The notes under the pieces were generated by a model that made no database searches, had not been told where the DNA came from, and saw only the letters and a list, made by a program, of their open reading frames with translations. The translations under genes and the position numbers were made by a program. This document shows, one piece after another, positions 19,530 to 22,480 of a stretch of 22,480 bases of DNA. The first letter of the stretch is position 1. The number at the start of each line of letters is the position of its first letter. Source of the stretch: Euprymna scolopes (Eukaryota > Mollusca > Cephalopoda > Sepiida > Sepiolidae); NCBI GenBank assembly GCA_024364805.1, contig CM044500.1:111178162-111200641 (forward strand), read 5' to 3'.

Positions 19530-20628
19530 CTCTGCCTTCTAAAGCGTCTCTCTTTCCGTTTCATAGTATTTTTCTATTTTCTTACTGTGACATCATTTCG
19601 CGCACGAGTTGGTATTTGCATATTATTAGTCACGGTATTCGATGATTAAAAAGTGAAGGAAGATGTTATCATGCGTTTACGGCCCAAATCTACTACGAAA
19701 TACAGCTGAGGACATACAGTAAAAACATTTTTTTACTTATAGTGGTGATCATACAATTCGAAAAATCTACAATTCAAGGCGAATATTGACAACGGAAATT
19801 AACATTAAAATAAAAAAAAGAAAACGAGAAAGATATAATGATAGACTGTTGAATTTACAGATATATATATACATATATATACACATACATATATATATAT
19901 ACAAATAGGCACACATATAATAATATAGTACAGTTCCTTAGTTCTGTTATATAATTCGTATAATTAGATATACAATCTTTGAAAATTATCCCTACGATGA
20001 TTCGATTGAGTCGAAATTATTTAGTTGGTTCGAGATTTACTTATTAACTACATAACAACAATATTGCAGAAATGGTGTGTGCTCACTGTATAAAAGACAT
20101 TAAAGAGGATGTATTCCATTTGTCACAGCACTGCTGATTATATTCCATAGATATTACACTATTCAATACATTTAAATATCAAAACTACAACGACCAAACA
20201 GAATGTCTATATAATTATTTTTGCATCTCTTTTATGAACATATTAAATTGGCAATTATTTTATTCCGCCGTATTATTACGCCTTTTCTTTTGATGTGCTA
20301 ATTCATATTCTCTTGTTTTATCTTTATTTTTTATTTTTCTATCTATAATTATATGGGTGTAGGAAACTACAATATAAACACAGAATATCCAAATATAACG
20401 ACCAACTATCAATGAGTGTAATTGGATTAAATCACCAGCAATTTAATTTCTGGTGTCCTAGTGGATTTCTTAGAATAATTACGTATGGTACTATTTATTT
20501 TACTGATTACACATTTTAAATCGTTTTAATACTTGATAATAAATTTAAAAAATATATGTCATAATATAAGTTAAATATGAAAAAGGTGAAACAGTAAAGG
20601 TGTTTGCAAATTGTAAATTAATATAAGA
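19530..20628. other. No gene seen
   Basis: AT-rich, with a mixed TA/CA microsatellite at about 19860-19905 and a small CACCAG/CTGGTG hairpin near 20433-20455. Confidence 0.5.
19860..19905. repeat. Interrupted (TA)n/(CA)n microsatellite
   Basis: TA runs broken by ACATA and ACACATACATA. Confidence 0.9.
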
Positions 20629-22350
20629 CTAGCAGAAAAATCCGGCATTGCCCAGGCTTTCACACGCCTATAGTTTTGTAATCGAAATCGAAGAAATCGC
20701 CTTTTTTCAATCAAATCGATTGATTGCCTGCTTTCGTGTGGAACCACTCGCGGTGCATCTGGTGAAACCTGTCCTCCCGCAGTGATTTACTCAACTGAAA
20801 TCCCAATGCTCAAAATTCGAGGTATCACAAAAAAGGCTGACTGGGAAGTGACCAGGGAACTAATCAGAGATGCCCTATGGCGTAATATCTTTCATCTTCC
20901 AACGGAACAGTGTGCAAATGGGACCACTGAATGATACAAAATTGCAATTGAAGCACATGTTCTCACACGGAAATTCTATAGTAAGCCCCACTCTTCCCAA
21001 TGGTTTACCTCTGCTTGTGCAGCTACCATTGCTCAGGGGTATATCCTTGGACCTTTATTATTCCTGATATTCATAAATGGCCTCCCTGACAAAATTGTTT
21101 CGGAGATGGGTATATTTGCCGATGACTCCACGCTCTATAACAGGCATGAAGGGAAAACAAATGAACACATGTCTAAGGGCATGGCAGACACACTAGAAGA
21201 TGACCTCCAATTTGTAGTGGAATTGGGACAAAAATGGATGGTCACATTCAATGCTGCCAAGACTAAGCTTTTTTTCTTCAATAATTACAAGAAATCTTCT
21301 CTACCATCAATAGCAATGGCCAAGAACATTACATGAACGTACTTCTTTTAAACTCCCTGGCCTAACGTTTACAGAGACCATGAACTGGAATAGATACATT
21401 GAGAGCATTGCCAAGGCTGCTGCAAAGAAGGTGGGCTCTCTCTACCTTGATAGAAAATTACTTACGCCTGAAAATATCCTGTACCTTTATAAGGCCACCA
21501 TTCGCCCATGTATACAGTACTGTTGTCACATTCGGGCTGGTGTAGCTGCTGCTTGTCTTTCCCTGCTGGACAGGGTTCAAAAGAGAGTCGCCAACCTGAT
21601 TGGCCCTAAACTATCATCTACGCTTCAGCCTCTGTTCCATTGACGAAATGTTACAGCCCTCTGCTTGTTCTACAAATACTTTATCGGTGAATGCTCTGAA
21701 GAACTACAAGCATTGTACCTCCTCGACGTGACTACCCCCGACAAACCCGACAAGCAACTAAGTCCCACCCCTTTACGATAGAGATCCATATGTGCAAGAA
21801 AGCCTTTTACCCCAATAGTTCCTTCCCCAGAACTGCAAGACTTTGAACCTCTCTTCCGGGATTCTGCTCTCCCAACTGTACTGATATGCAGTAGGTCAAG
21901 TGCAATGTGAACAAACATCTCGCTACTCAACTCCCTTCATAATATCCCTGCAAATTACGTCCCCGATAGTAACCCCCTAAATCAAAGTGGCACTGTTCCT
22001 TGTTTGGGGTGATAATTGATTAAAAAAACGAATATACTGTAGCCTAGATTGCGCGGTAGAGGACATATTGTTAATTTTATAATTTTTTTTTTATCAAGTT
22101 TAAAATGAAAAAGTCAAGTATTATGGTCTAATTGTGCTCTAAACAGACGTATTCATTTCGAACGCATGCACTGATATAGAAAAACATCTACTGTTTATGT
22201 TATATGGTTGTTTGGTAATAAAAAATCTCAGATTCACTAGCTATGTTAGAATGTTAAATATGTTTACTTTCGTTAAAATGGATTGTTTCTGTTTCTATCG
22301 GATTTTTCGATTATCGATTCTTATCGAGGACATTTCGATACAAAACCTAG
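20629..22350 (-). mobile_element. Helitron-like repeat, copy B, split by a LINE
   Basis: On the minus strand the left edge reads GGGCAATGCCGGATTTTTCT, then GCTAG followed by T, with a GGCAATGCC hairpin-like word, as at 8235. ATCAAATCGATTGATTGCCT and CGGTGCATC (about 20710-20760) match copy A at 16690-16740. Homology resumes after the LINE at about 22040 with GATTGCGCGGTAGAG, GTTTAAAATGAAAAAGTCAA and ATTCATTTCGA, matching copy A at 16937-17030. About 100 bases of copy A have no counterpart at the break, so the insertion may have removed some sequence. The right boundary is uncertain. Confidence 0.55.
20806..22031 (+). pseudogene. LINE reverse-transcriptase relic (Jockey/CR1 type)
   Basis: This is a dead non-LTR retrotransposon, an element copied by target-primed reverse transcription. 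From 20806 one frame gives KKADWEVTRELIRDALWRNI and then HSSQWFTSACAA, the linker between the endonuclease and RT domains, with one stop at 20932-20934. At about 21034 it jumps to GYILGPLLFLIFINGLPDKI, an RT B-box-like motif, so most of the RT fingers are deleted. The catalytic motif FADD (21115-21126) is present, then VELGQKWMVTFNAAKTKL. A frameshift near 21330 leads to HERTSFKLPGLTFTETMNW, KAAAKKVGSLY and ILYLYKATIRPCIQYCCHI. A stop at 21641-21643 precedes RNVTALCLFYKYFIGECSEE. The C-terminal FPRTARL and CNVNKHLATQLPS end at stop 21940-21942. The 3' tail TTGTTTGGGG through TTGATTAAAAAAA resembles that of the LINE at 15961. No 5' endonuclease domain is seen. Confidence 0.9.
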
Positions 22351-22460
22351 CATTATAGATGAAATACATTCGTGCCAAAGTTCATGAATATTTACCCAGT
22401 CGTCTGGGAATCCAAAGAGAACGAACTAACAGGCACAAAGTAATTTTATTTAATCGAAAA

Positions 22461-22480
22461 GATATATATATATATATATA
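22461..22480. repeat. (TA)n microsatellite at window edge
   Basis: A TA run ends the window and probably continues beyond it. Confidence 0.95.

Noticed and set aside
1-22480. CRISPR array, bacterial operon, rRNA or intact tRNA
   Set aside because: No regularly spaced identical repeats, no ribosome-binding-site-led gene strings and no cloverleaf. The content is that of eukaryotic repeat-rich DNA.

Overview
The window looks like non-genic DNA from an animal, most likely a mollusc and perhaps a coleoid cephalopod. That guess rests on very AT-rich sequence, long (TA)n and (CA)n microsatellites, mariner relics, Helitron-like termini and a Jockey/CR1-type LINE. No marker gene fixes the species, so the placement is inference. 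I found no intact protein-coding gene, rRNA, tRNA or CRISPR array. Nearly every open frame is a microsatellite translation or a piece of a dead mobile element.

Layout, left to right. 1-1060: TA repeat, a minus-strand mariner-like transposase relic (531-860) and a three-copy minisatellite. 1999-2154: a foldback hairpin. 2480-3105: a mariner relic on the plus strand whose catalytic middle is deleted. 4175-4420: a TA/ATT microsatellite block enclosing a hammerhead-ribozyme-like core. 5455-6090: CA/TA/GC alternating tracts. 7090-8235: a Helitron-like non-autonomous element with internal duplications and a tRNA-like promoter. 8800-8966: a nearly loopless 167-bp palindrome. 9540-10680: a GC-richer island with a TATA-like box and no recognised gene. 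10691-10950: a two-copy direct repeat. 11054-11515 and 11983-12455: two diverged copies of one foldback element. 13099-15349: an old, short LTR retroelement. 15966-16350: a LINE 3' end. 16583-17190: a Helitron-like terminus on the minus strand. 17197-19529: a 2.3-kb element with about 555-bp inverted terminal arms. 20629-22350: a second copy of the 16583 repeat, split by a second LINE of the same family.

The elements do not work together as a pathway. They are layers of insertion: a LINE inside a Helitron-like repeat, and a long-arm element abutting the first copy of that repeat. The best candidates for something undescribed are the long-arm element, the 167-bp palindrome, the paired foldback elements and the hammerhead-like core. 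All coordinates and alignments were made by eye, so boundaries are approximate.
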